Shown here: piece after piece, positions 22,178 through 30,086 of the stretch | Position numbering within the stretch: the first letter of the stretch is position 1 | Layout of the letters: the number at the start of each line of letters is the position of its first letter | Virus record (IMG/VR): IMGVR_UViG_3300022707_001487 | Span: 1-36,779 of that record | Source: a virus | Direction: 5' to 3' (one strand) | DNA length: 36,779 bases | Notes under the pieces: model-generated | What the model was told of the DNA's origin: nothing | Databases searched by the model: none | Seen by the model: only the letters and a program-made list of their open reading frames with translations | Program-made: the position numbers and the translations under genes

Positions 22178-22597
22178 TTACCTCGATGTAAATGTTAAAT
22201 AATTAATTGAGATATCACGTTTGTGCCAGCTTTCGTTCTCGCTGCCCTCATTAACTGTTGACGTTAGTATATCAACAACCTGTCCATTTAGCGAAGCTTG
22301 GCTGTTGTAACTGAATTCTGATAAAAGGCTATCAATGGTTGTTAATAAAGTCACATTGAAATCATCTGCATTCTTTTCAATAAATACGCTGATTTGAAAA
22401 ATACCTTCTTGCTGATTTCTGCTGCCTGAATTCTTACCAAGCATTTCATCAGTAGCGGGTAGAAAATCAACGGCAAGCCAAAGCGTTTTCCCAGTAGGGT
22501 TAAACGATTTGTTTTCGAAGGAAATATCAGCAGATGGAACAATTTCAGAATTAATCAGTTTAGTTAATAGAGCATTTTGTGTATTTAGATAACTCAT
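22178..22597 (-). CDS. Tail terminator-like protein
   Basis: This 139-residue protein is MSYLNTQNALLTKLINSEIV..., with strands LWLAVDFLP and EGIFQISVFIE, a helix with NVTLLTTIDSLLSEF, and an end with SWHKRDISINYLTF. This fits the minor tail protein U/tail terminator fold (DUF4128-type), which caps the tail tube and joins it to the head. It lies between the neck protein and the tail tube genes and overlaps the upstream gene by 4 bases. Confidence 0.7.
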   Translation of the reverse strand: MSYLNTQNALLTKLINSEIVPSADISFENKSFNPTGKTLWLAVDFLPATDEMLGKNSGSRNQQEGIFQISVFIEKNADDFNVTLLTTIDSLLSEFSYNSQASLNGQVVDILTSTVNEGSENESWHKRDISINYLTFTSR

Positions 22598-23001
22598 ATT
22601 AGCTTAATCCTTTTCTGCATTCTCTTTAATGCCTTTCTAACCCATCCTTTAGGAGCAAGCCGACTGAATCCGCCGCTTGTTTTATCAGTGCTTTTTTTAG
22701 GAAAGCCACCGAACTCCAATACATTAATGTAAGGTAAGTTGTTAGAGAGAAATGTCTTTTTGCCTAACACCTGCCTAGGGATTTTATTTGCCTCGTTTGA
22801 TGGGCTCGTACTCTGAGTCGTTTTATTACTTGGCGTGTCTTGGCTAAGAAACCAATTCGCCCTAACTCTACCCGTATCAACAGGAGTTCCTATAATTACT
22901 TCAGAAAACGTTTGTATATATTGAGCGCGTAGCAAATCGTTCTTTCTACTAACGAGATCAGCAATAGCCTTGCTTACTTTTTTGCGTCCGATTAATGGCA
23001 T
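22594..23001 (-). CDS. HK97 gp10-like neck/tail-completion protein
   Basis: This 135-residue protein is MPLIGRKKVSKAIADLVSRK..., with the family hallmark GTPVDTGRVRANWFLSQDTP (about 38-57), a strand NLPYINVLEFGG and a basic helical end GWVRKALKRMQKRIKLI. These proteins help join head and tail in HK97-like siphoviruses. Gene order (adaptor, stopper, this gene, terminator) supports the role. Both joints overlap. Confidence 0.8.
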   Translation of the reverse strand: MPLIGRKKVSKAIADLVSRKNDLLRAQYIQTFSEVIIGTPVDTGRVRANWFLSQDTPSNKTTQSTSPSNEANKIPRQVLGKKTFLSNNLPYINVLEFGGFPKKSTDKTSGGFSRLAPKGWVRKALKRMQKRIKLI

Positions 23002-23378
23002 TACTTTTCCCTCACTTGAGAGATATAAGCAAGTACATCACTTGTTGGTGCCTTGGTGTCGGTTGCTACTACAATAAAATCAGTATCTCCTTGCCGGATA
23101 ATATCGCCCTCAGTTATTTCAACATCCGAATTACTAACTAATTTTTTATCACCAGCCTTGATGTTTTCGTTAAATTCTTTTGTTAGATAAGATTGAAATA
23201 TTGCATCAACTAACAGTATAGGTGTTTCATCAAAGACAGGTAGATCAATCGGAGTACTGCCACCGCCTGACCTAATCCTATCTATTTTGTATATTTTATC
23301 AGAATCAGTTGAACCAACAGCAGTAATGGCCTTTTTTAAACCAGCCTTAATTTTATCTCTAATGCTTGAAGCACTCAT
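23001..23378 (-). CDS. Head closure (stopper)-like protein
   Basis: This 125-residue protein is MSASSIRDKIKAGLKKAITA..., with a loop rich in Gly and Ser (RIRSGGGSTPIDLPVFDETP), then a beta-barrel-like end: KLVSNSDVEITEGDIIRQGD and VVATDTKAPTSDVLAYIS. The small barrel with a long loop between adaptor and neck genes is the usual pattern for the head-tail connector stopper (gp16/gpFII-like). The family cannot be named firmly from sequence alone. Confidence 0.65.
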   Translation of the reverse strand: MSASSIRDKIKAGLKKAITAVGSTDSDKIYKIDRIRSGGGSTPIDLPVFDETPILLVDAIFQSYLTKEFNENIKAGDKKLVSNSDVEITEGDIIRQGDTDFIVVATDTKAPTSDVLAYISQVREK

Positions 23379-23863
23379 GCTCTGATCAACCGACTAGGAT
23401 TTTTTAATAGGTTACTTAAATATGCATCAGCCTTTCTAGTTCTAATAGACTGAGAAGCACCACTTGAACCATATGTTTCAGAATAAACGCCTTGGACATT
23501 AAAGCCAGATAAATTATTAACAGTCTCATTAATCAAAACTTCTTCAGTCGATATCTGAAAAGCCAATTCCATCTGACCGTTTTTAAGTTCCTGGGGTATC
23601 GTATCAGAGGCTAAAATATAACCGTTCAAATCGACATTATATCGAGGAAAAGATAATAGCTGAGTCTGCGTGACTCGAATGCCTTTCCAACTCATTTCTA
23701 ATGATGCAAGGTAGTCCATTGCCTTTATCAACAGCACCTCTCTGTCGTCCTCTGAGGAAGGGATGGTTTCATTTCTCGCGGTTGTATAGATAGTAAATTC
23801 AGTATCTGTCACATAGCTATTTGCATTGTCTACTTCTGAACCATCCTCAATAATTAATGTCAT
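23375..23863 (-). CDS. Head-tail adaptor, DnaT-like family
   Basis: This 162-residue protein starts MTLIIEDGSEVDNANSYVTD. The pattern I-x-DGS-x-V-x-ANSYV, then AMDYLASLEMSWKGIRV, LSFPRYNV and IPQELKNGQMELAFQI is that of a family often annotated as putative DnaT-like ssDNA-binding protein, which structurally corresponds to HK97 gp6-type connector adaptors. In this position it is a virion connector, not a replication factor. The start overlaps the previous stop. Confidence 0.8.
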   Translation of the reverse strand: MTLIIEDGSEVDNANSYVTDTEFTIYTTARNETIPSSEDDREVLLIKAMDYLASLEMSWKGIRVTQTQLLSFPRYNVDLNGYILASDTIPQELKNGQMELAFQISTEEVLINETVNNLSGFNVQGVYSETYGSSGASQSIRTRKADAYLSNLLKNPSRLIRA

Positions 23864-24156
23864 TATTCAATCCTTATGTGAAATTTAACCACACCATGTT
23901 TAATAGTTATACCAACAGTGTACCCCTTAGCTCTAATCATCGTCACCATTCTATCGCAATCAATCGTTGATGTATCAGGCTGTGTAACTTCACGACCATT
24001 AATATTATATTCAATATAAATATCATATCTTGGTGGACTTTCTATTATTGCCGCTGCAATCTCAGCCTGGATAGCGTTCATGATAGAACTATCGTAATCA
24101 TAGTCTAATCGAGAATCAGCAATCGCTTTGTTGACTGAACTATCTTGTAATGCCAT
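23863..24156 (-). CDS. Small head-region protein, unknown
   Basis: This 97-residue protein is MALQDSSVNKAIADSRLDYD..., with an N-terminal helix (SSIMNAIQAEIAAAII), then strands (YDIYIEYNINGREVT) and an end GYTVGITIKHGVVKFHIRI. It lies between the DnaT-like adaptor and the 284-residue head gene, overlapping both by a base. It is probably a minor virion or connector protein; no family is recognised. Confidence 0.6.
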   Translation of the reverse strand: MALQDSSVNKAIADSRLDYDYDSSIMNAIQAEIAAAIIESPPRYDIYIEYNINGREVTQPDTSTIDCDRMVTMIRAKGYTVGITIKHGVVKFHIRIE

Positions 24157-25010
24157 TATATTTGTACCTCATGTCCTTGACCTGCCAACCCAAATTCAGT
24201 AAGACTTGGTTCATCTAACTTATCCTGAATAACAACTTGTATTTCTTCAAATAAACTCCCATCAAGGCGTTGAACGACTCCAAAGTTTTCTTGTCCACCA
24301 TAACCTAAACTCGATACAAATAACCTGACGCCATTGCCATTATTTGGTAAGAATTCATGGGCAAAAGATTTAGATACAAAATCACCATTGGTTTTGAAAT
24401 TAATCAAATTAATAAAATCACCATCGGGACGTTTAAAACGAATAACAACACCATTTGTTAGTGCTGGTAATGTGCCAAATGTTCCGCTGTCCATATTAGC
24501 AGTGCCTTCCATTCTTAATATTATCTTAACAATGTCTCCAATCTGTGCAGGTTCAGGTGATATTGAAAACACTTGAGGCGTTACCGAGCCGTCCACCTTT
24601 AAATCATCTGATTTAATAGCAACCAGTGTACCGCCAGAGAATGCTGATACCATCGGGCTATCTATTTCAATTGTGTCATCAACAATACCCTTTACTCTTG
24701 CTTGGATAAAAGTTGATTCAGAACCAATTTCAATAATATTACCTAGAGATATTAAAGAGCCTTCACCAGTCGCCACATCGAAAAATCTACTATCCCTAGT
24801 ATTCGCTCCATCAAGCGTTGTTGAATTAAGATCCTGAAGAAAGAGTAAATCTAGACTTTGTGTTGTTTGGTCTTGAACAAAGACGCCCAACGCAGTATTG
24901 CCACGAGCAGATGTTTCAAATGAAGCCTGCCAGAAGTCGAGAATATCACTCCATATACCTTGAACAACTGTTCTCGATTCTGGTACTGGCTTTAGGAATT
25001 TACCATTCAT
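24156..25010 (-). CDS. Unrecognised head-module protein (284 aa)
   Basis: This 284-residue, beta-rich protein starts MNGKFLKPVPESRTVVQGIW. The middle alternates short strands and turns (LISLGNIIEIGSESTF, VDDTIEIDSPMVSAF, VFSISPEPAQIGDIVKIIL). The last part has DGDFINLINFKTNGDF and ends GQGHEVQI. It lies between the small post-coat gene and the connector genes, where siphoviruses normally have only small proteins, so its size is unusual. A capsid decoration or neck-attached role is possible. I do not recognise the family. Confidence 0.6.
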   Translation of the reverse strand: MNGKFLKPVPESRTVVQGIWSDILDFWQASFETSARGNTALGVFVQDQTTQSLDLLFLQDLNSTTLDGANTRDSRFFDVATGEGSLISLGNIIEIGSESTFIQARVKGIVDDTIEIDSPMVSAFSGGTLVAIKSDDLKVDGSVTPQVFSISPEPAQIGDIVKIILRMEGTANMDSGTFGTLPALTNGVVIRFKRPDGDFINLINFKTNGDFVSKSFAHEFLPNNGNGVRLFVSSLGYGGQENFGVVQRLDGSLFEEIQVVIQDKLDEPSLTEFGLAGQGHEVQI

Positions 25011-25013
25011 TAA

Positions 25014-25253
25014 TTAATCTTCAGTGCCTTTGTCAAGCAGCGATTGAAGCTCGGCTTTATTATCGCCTGTATTGTAAACAATTCCAACTTCTTTTAATTG
25101 CTCTTGTAACCACGCTTTAGTGCCATGGTTAGAACCTTGGTTAGATTCATCAGCTTTAAATAATTCATGAACTGATCCATCGAAATCTGATTCGTTAATA
25201 ACAACAGGGCCATTCTCGGTTTCAATAGTTACTGTCTCACATCGCATACCCAT
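25014..25253 (-). CDS. Small head-region protein after the coat gene
   Basis: This 79-residue protein is counted from the ATG at 25253 (MGMRCETVTIETENGPVVIN...), which has AAGGA 8 bases upstream; a longer frame runs into the terminator hairpin. The C-terminal half (TKAWLQEQLKEVGIVYNTG, then KAELQSLLDKG) looks like a SAP/HeH-type helix-extended-loop-helix, a small fold common in phage head modules. It follows the coat gene and its hairpin. Confidence 0.65.
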   Translation of the reverse strand: MGMRCETVTIETENGPVVINESDFDGSVHELFKADESNQGSNHGTKAWLQEQLKEVGIVYNTGDNKAELQSLLDKGTED

Positions 25254-25272
25254 AATAATTTCCTTTAAATAG

Positions 25273-25296
25273 AAACAGGGCAATAAAGCCCCGTTT
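25273..25296 (-). terminator. Hairpin after the coat protein gene, partial terminator
   Basis: AAACAGGGC (73-81 of the 25200s) and GCCCCGTTT form a 9-bp stem with one mismatch and a 6-base loop, 24 bases after the coat protein stop on the minus strand. The U tract is interrupted (TTTCTATTT). It could let more coat mRNA than downstream mRNA accumulate, as in many phages. Confidence 0.5.
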
Positions 25297-25319
25297 TCGT
25301 TGGTTTAGCTGAGTCGATA

Positions 25320-26459
25320 TTAACCCAACAATATAGCTGAATGCTCAGTCTTGAAGTTTTGGAAACCCCAAGCGGCTGCAATCTCATAATGAACCTGTCT
25401 GTATTCTTTATACAGAGCAACTTCAAAACTAATACCAGAGCGCGGATCAGTAATCATCATTACATCAACCGCCATATCACCTTCTTCTGGTCTAGCTGGT
25501 GCGCGAGTAGCAAGTACTATTGCAGACCGGCTAAATGCCATGTTAGGGATATAATCAGCACCGATAGTCATAGCAACCGCTGAAGCTGCAATCGCTTCAC
25601 GCAAACCAGGGGCAGCCAATGTGATAGCACCAGGAGCAGCAATTCCAACATCGATCACATACTTATTGGTATCACCAGCAAAAGTAACTACATCACCTTG
25701 GATGACAGTACCAGAACCAGTGATTAAGGTAATAACCGTATCACCTATAGCATAGCCGGCTGTATCGGTAGTATATGAAGTACCAGTACCATTTGTGAAG
25801 GTATTGATCTGAGCCGATTCACGTATTTGCATTCCATGAATATCTAACAACACGCCTTGGCGAAGCAAGGAAGCATCAGCCGCCTCATTAGCCTTAGTTA
25901 ACTGTGTCAGAGTACGCATCTTGGCACCGGCAGTCGTATCAATCACTAACTGCATATCGGTTAAAGGAGCACCGTTATCTATTAAGATTTTACGGATGTT
26001 AGCGGTATCGGTAAGATCAGAAGCAAATGGAGTTGTACCAGCAGTACCAAAGGCTCGAGAAGTCAACTTGTGAAGTCCGGCTAAATCTGCTTCCATTTCA
26101 TTGGTTATAGTTCTCATACCTTGCTCAAATTGATTGCCTAATATGCTTCTATATCCAGGCCCATGATTAACGCCTTTCTGTTCTTCGCCATTCCATCGAA
26201 TAGGGACACCACGCGACTTGCTAATGGTAATAAACTTATTGCCAATAACTTGATCGCCAGTATTGGGTGGAAGCTGTCCTGGTACTATATCGGCAGCAGT
26301 CGCAGCAGGAGTGACAAAACTTCTCACCTTTTCACCAACAGCAGCACGAGCCACAGTTGCGTCAAGGGAAACTGAAGGAATGAAGCCTACAAGTTCTCTG
26401 GATACTACATCGAGGGCTGTGTATAGGTCGGGGATTAAATCGGTTAATGTATTGCTCAT
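25320..26459 (-). CDS. Major capsid protein, P22 coat-like
   Basis: This 379-residue protein starts MSNTLTDLIPDLYTALDVVS and matches the layout of P22 gp5-type coat proteins. The N-arm and E-loop region (VARAAVGEKVRSFVTPAATA) is followed by NEMEADLAGLHKLTSRAFG and an inserted beta-barrel (I-domain-like, YAIGDTVITLITGSGTVIQG, then VVTFAGDTNKYVIDVG, about 235-290). A C-terminal P-domain follows (MMITDPRSGISFEVALYKEY, YEIAAAWG). The HK97 fold is implied by family. A scaffold gene lies just upstream and a hairpin just downstream. Confidence 0.82.
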   Translation of the reverse strand: MSNTLTDLIPDLYTALDVVSRELVGFIPSVSLDATVARAAVGEKVRSFVTPAATAADIVPGQLPPNTGDQVIGNKFITISKSRGVPIRWNGEEQKGVNHGPGYRSILGNQFEQGMRTITNEMEADLAGLHKLTSRAFGTAGTTPFASDLTDTANIRKILIDNGAPLTDMQLVIDTTAGAKMRTLTQLTKANEAADASLLRQGVLLDIHGMQIRESAQINTFTNGTGTSYTTDTAGYAIGDTVITLITGSGTVIQGDVVTFAGDTNKYVIDVGIAAPGAITLAAPGLREAIAASAVAMTIGADYIPNMAFSRSAIVLATRAPARPEEGDMAVDVMMITDPRSGISFEVALYKEYRQVHYEIAAAWGFQNFKTEHSAILLG

Positions 26460-26476
26460 AATATTTGTCCTACAAA

Positions 26477-27190
26477 TTAGTCTATTATTTTGCCGCCTGA
26501 CTTAGTAAATTCCATCTTCTTAGATGCATCTAGATTGCCAAAGTCGGCTCTCGTTAAAACTTTACCTGTAGCACTGCCACTTTTACCACCAGGAGCACCG
26601 CTCCCAGATGACTGATTTCCTTTTAATAGTGAAATATATCGGCTATTATTTTTGAATTCAGTCTTTAAATCTTCGACAGTTGACACTGTTAACTGCCCGT
26701 TTATATCTAGTATCTTAACCTCATTATCACTAAACTTCAAACGCTTGGCAATATAGTCACTTAAAATAGCTGCGTTATCACCGTCAGCAAGCTCCATAGC
26801 GATTGTTTTAGCGATACTGCTTTCTTTATCTTTAGCTGTATTCAAGACCATGCCGTCAATATCGTTCTGCAACGATTCACGCGCTTGTTCACTAGAATGA
26901 TAAAGTTGTTCAAAGTTTCCATCATCATGGGCTTTTTTATCAGCTTCAATACGGGCATCCTCTGCTATTTGTTTTGCAGCATTTTTAGCCTTTTTGGTTT
27001 CACCAAGCAATTCATCCATTTTAGCTTTCATGGATGTGTTATCGTTTGCCATTGTTTTGTTTTCTGCTTGAAGTTTTTCAAAAGCTTCTTTAGTGAATTC
27101 GTTATCGTCAGAACCACCTGAACCACCACCATCACCACCATCATCACCGGCTTTGTCTTGGAATATATACCTATTTTTATTTACAAACAT
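26477..27190 (-). CDS. Scaffolding protein
   Basis: This 237-residue, highly charged and helical protein has a Gly/Asp-rich linker (GDDGGDGGGSGGSDDNEF) at about residues 16-33, then coiled coil (LQAENKTMANDNTSMKAKMD, about 40-110). The C-terminal part is SGSGAPGGKSGSATGK followed by VLTRADFGNLDASKKMEFTK. Composition, length and position directly before the coat gene are those of phage scaffolds, which guide procapsid assembly and then leave. It ends 17 bases before the coat start. Confidence 0.82.
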   Translation of the reverse strand: MFVNKNRYIFQDKAGDDGGDGGGSGGSDDNEFTKEAFEKLQAENKTMANDNTSMKAKMDELLGETKKAKNAAKQIAEDARIEADKKAHDDGNFEQLYHSSEQARESLQNDIDGMVLNTAKDKESSIAKTIAMELADGDNAAILSDYIAKRLKFSDNEVKILDINGQLTVSTVEDLKTEFKNNSRYISLLKGNQSSGSGAPGGKSGSATGKVLTRADFGNLDASKKMEFTKSGGKIID

Positions 27191-27235
27191 TATCTTATCC
27201 TTTTTTGATCACTAATCATGCACCCTCAAGGCGCG

Positions 27236-28288
27236 TTATATTGGCACTTCTATATTAGCTTTGCCAAATGCTATTGGCTCCAAAGCTTGTAACTGCTCTA
27301 GAGTAAAATTTCGTCCTGTCTCATCCCTAAATCGGTCAATAGATAATCCACCTGTTCTAAATAACTTGGCTTTTTCTAACCCGTCTGGAAACTGAGAAAA
27401 ATATTCATCTTGAAAATCGGCCGGTTGCCTTCTTAACCAACTATCAAATTTAGTCTTACTTGATGTAGTCCCTCTACCATCAGCTGCAATTTCTGGTCGT
27501 TTAGCACCCTGAGTGCCAATAGCAAATTCATCTTTAACCACTGGAACCCTAACACTTCGACAATTCCAATGAGCAGGAGGATATGGACCCCTACCAACGG
27601 GAAATATTCTACCATCACGACCAGCACAAATTAAAGTAGTATTACTATCTAATGTTGCAACCCATTCTTCACCCTTTAATAAAGCGGCATTCTGAGCGGA
27701 TATAGTTGCCCTGGCCATACTTGAAGCATGATTAATACTGGTTCTTACTAAAGTATTTATTTGAGCTTTATGCTTAGAACTAAAAACAGTCGAAATATTC
27801 TTAGTGATCTGCTGAGTGGTTTGGCCTGTTAATATCCCGTCATTAATAACTAAGGTTAGATCCACCATCTTCCTATCTTTAAAGGAAATTATAGCTTCAT
27901 TTAAGGTTAATGTATTGGCACCTATAGGAACATCCATACCCGACATCAAGACAGCTTGTTCTATCTGCGCTATATCTGGAGTGGATAAAATGACTTTAGA
28001 ATTGCTCTGAATAACGCCCTGAGAAAATAAAGTTTCAGCTTCTGCAAAGACAAGCGCTTCCTCAGAAATAAAACTACCGATTTCAATAAATCCCCTATCG
28101 AGAAGAGTTTCAATATCGTTTAATAATATTGTTAATCTGCCTTGTTGGAAGTCCGTATCTGCATTAAGAAGTTTAATGATTAATTTAGCATACAGGGATT
28201 CGAGCATATTTTCTGCTCTCATAGCCTGACTGCCTGAAAATCTCTGGATAAATATTTGACGTCTGATTAAGGCATCTTCAATACTCAT
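27236..28288 (-). CDS. MuF/SPP1 gp7-like minor head protein
   Basis: This 350-residue protein has a helical N-terminal half and a MuF-C type domain at about residues 180-290: LVRTSINHASSMARATISAQ, then EEWVATLDSNTTLICAGRDG and RIFPVGRGPYPPAHWNCRSV. The T-L-D-x-x-T-x-x-C ... P-P-x-H-x-N-C-R pattern is diagnostic. These proteins are packaged with the portal and help DNA exit or head morphogenesis. It overlaps the 95-residue gene upstream by 4 bases, and a 45-base gap precedes the scaffold. Confidence 0.88.
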   Translation of the reverse strand: MSIEDALIRRQIFIQRFSGSQAMRAENMLESLYAKLIIKLLNADTDFQQGRLTILLNDIETLLDRGFIEIGSFISEEALVFAEAETLFSQGVIQSNSKVILSTPDIAQIEQAVLMSGMDVPIGANTLTLNEAIISFKDRKMVDLTLVINDGILTGQTTQQITKNISTVFSSKHKAQINTLVRTSINHASSMARATISAQNAALLKGEEWVATLDSNTTLICAGRDGRIFPVGRGPYPPAHWNCRSVRVPVVKDEFAIGTQGAKRPEIAADGRGTTSSKTKFDSWLRRQPADFQDEYFSQFPDGLEKAKLFRTGGLSIDRFRDETGRNFTLEQLQALEPIAFGKANIEVPI

Positions 28289-28572
28289 GGTTTAGTTAAT
28301 CTTTCAACCTCTATTATTGCTTCCTCTAATTCTCCGCCATCATAATCACCCTCTTGAAATCCATCAAATTCAGTAGCCAATCTTCTAGCCGCCTGTTTCA
28401 GTGTTTGTTTTTCAAGTAACCTGTCATTTTCTTGCTTTGAGGGATTGCAATATTTACCTAACTTTATTAATTTTTCTCTTAACTGATGCCTATTAAAACT
28501 ATTAAAGTTTTCAAGGATTGAATTTAACCTGCGCTTTATGTTTTTAGCTTCTGCTTTACTTATAGGTTTCAT
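28285..28572 (-). CDS. Small hypothetical protein between portal and MuF genes
   Basis: This 95-residue, strongly helical and basic-then-acidic protein is MKPISKAEAKNIKRRLNSIL..., ending LEEAIIEVERLTKP. It contains a possible GKYCNPSKQENDRLLEKQ turn. No family is recognised. It may be a small head-assembly factor or an unrelated inserted gene. It overlaps the MuF gene by 4 bases and follows the portal after about 30 bases. Confidence 0.6.
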   Translation of the reverse strand: MKPISKAEAKNIKRRLNSILENFNSFNRHQLREKLIKLGKYCNPSKQENDRLLEKQTLKQAARRLATEFDGFQEGDYDGGELEEAIIEVERLTKP

Positions 28573-28602
28573 AATTTATCCTCACAAAGGATTGATGTTT
28601 AA

Positions 28603-30075
28603 TTAGACTAAAGGGCTAATGTTTTCAAGTTCTTCATCGATATCATCATCTGTTCTATCAGGAGCGATTACATTACTTTTTCTCAATCCAGAACGCACAT
28701 CAGACTTAGCAACAATACCTCTGTCAAGTAATTGAATATTAGCTATTATAAGTTGAGGGTTAACAGTGGCATCAAAGAACTGTCTATTGACCTCTAAAAT
28801 ATTGTCACCAGTAGCACCCATAAATTCCATAAGCCATTCAATAACCTGTAAAATAGCATCTTCAGCATTAGTTACCACCATGGCGAGCTTAGAGTTCTGA
28901 CCTGAGAATCTAATTTTAACTGCTTCGACTGTTTCAGTACCACTAGCATCGACAATGATTTTAGCACCTATTTTTATCATCTGTTCTTCTTTTATCTCCA
29001 TTCCCTTTGAAGGCATCTGATTAGGTGATGCTTGCAATAACTCTGCCGAGGCATCTGATGGCAATAGCAGAGCAGCACGGGATCCAATCATAATCCCATC
29101 TTTTAAAACTTCCTTTACCCATGTTTCTGTCAAGCCACTTATCACAGGCCAAGGTTGACCGACCATAAAACTGGACTCTTCGTAATCAGCACTGTTTCGA
29201 TAATGAGATATATTAATTTCTGACAGATCATATAACACTGGTTTTTGTGGTGTTGGTACGTTAGCTTCTGACCCTGCAAATACAAAAGGAATAATGTTCC
29301 ACGTGGAACCATCTGACTTTCTAGGAACAATGTCAGGATCAGGCTCTAGATTTTCATCAGCAAAAAAGATTAGCTTATCGTCCTCGTTATATATATTCTG
29401 CTTATAGACTCCATCAGTATCTAGAAATAGCACTCGATGAAATGTCAATTCCTCTGAAGAAAAACCGTCTGGGCTTTCTTTGCATACGATTTCAGCCAAT
29501 ACGACTTGAGTTAGAGTAGTTACGCCATCGATAACACTTTCAGTCCAGTTAATAATTGACTCTCTAGGATACTGCTTTGCTGTTGCTACGAGGTGGCTAG
29601 TCTGTGCCTGGGTGAGCCCTTCCTTGGTAATAGGAAAATCAGCCAATAGACCATAACCTCCGGCAATTAATAATTCACTAATAGTTTTATTGATCAGTTG
29701 CTTCAATTTCATACCAGCGCCATTGACGTTAGCTACCAGATAATCCACGCCTTCAACTAAATCAATTTCAGCTTTTCTACGGTTAATCATACCCATAAAT
29801 CCGTCTTTGGTTGCAGCAGTAAAATTAACAAAATTAGCCCGTTGTAAATAAGCCCTGTAGCGGTCTTGGTTTTCGATACTCTCATCACCTGGATTTGGTG
29901 GGGGTAGATACCTCGACCCAGCAATATTATGGATGCCTGTTCTATTTGAATTGGTGGTATTGGTATTTGTGCTTCTTCTCGACTTGATAGCATCTGAGCC
30001 TTCAACACAATCTCTGACTTTTTCTATTCTGCTGATCATCGGGGCATATAGCTTGTGCGTATCTGATACTGGCAT
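28603..30075 (-). CDS. Portal protein (DUF4055 family)
   Basis: This 490-residue protein starts MPVSDTHKLYAPMISRIEKV. DUF4055-type features are GSRYLPPPNPGDESIENQDR (about 53-72), YRAYLQRANFVNFTAATKDG, GMINRR, ELLIAGGYGLLADFP (about 140-155), and a C-terminal AEDAILQVIEWLMEFMGATG. Portals form the dodecameric ring at the capsid vertex used for packaging and ejection. It follows TerL and is followed by the MuF-like protein, the usual order. A parS-like site (29295-29310) lies in the coding sequence where it encodes STWN. Confidence 0.85.
   Translation of the reverse strand: MPVSDTHKLYAPMISRIEKVRDCVEGSDAIKSRRSTNTNTTNSNRTGIHNIAGSRYLPPPNPGDESIENQDRYRAYLQRANFVNFTAATKDGFMGMINRRKAEIDLVEGVDYLVANVNGAGMKLKQLINKTISELLIAGGYGLLADFPITKEGLTQAQTSHLVATAKQYPRESIINWTESVIDGVTTLTQVVLAEIVCKESPDGFSSEELTFHRVLFLDTDGVYKQNIYNEDDKLIFFADENLEPDPDIVPRKSDGSTWNIIPFVFAGSEANVPTPQKPVLYDLSEINISHYRNSADYEESSFMVGQPWPVISGLTETWVKEVLKDGIMIGSRAALLLPSDASAELLQASPNQMPSKGMEIKEEQMIKIGAKIIVDASGTETVEAVKIRFSGQNSKLAMVVTNAEDAILQVIEWLMEFMGATGDNILEVNRQFFDATVNPQLIIANIQLLDRGIVAKSDVRSGLRKSNVIAPDRTDDDIDEELENISPLV
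29295..29310. promoter_or_regulatory. parS-like site 2 (14-bp core perfect)
   Basis: TGTTCCACGTGGAACC contains the perfect 14-bp palindrome GTTCCACGTGGAAC, the same core as at 2048-2061; the flanking pair is T/C rather than T/A. Here it encodes STWN in the portal gene, whereas site 1 encodes VPRGT. The shared DNA in unrelated frames suggests selection on the DNA site. Confidence 0.7.
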
Positions 30076-30086
30076 TGTCTTTTACC

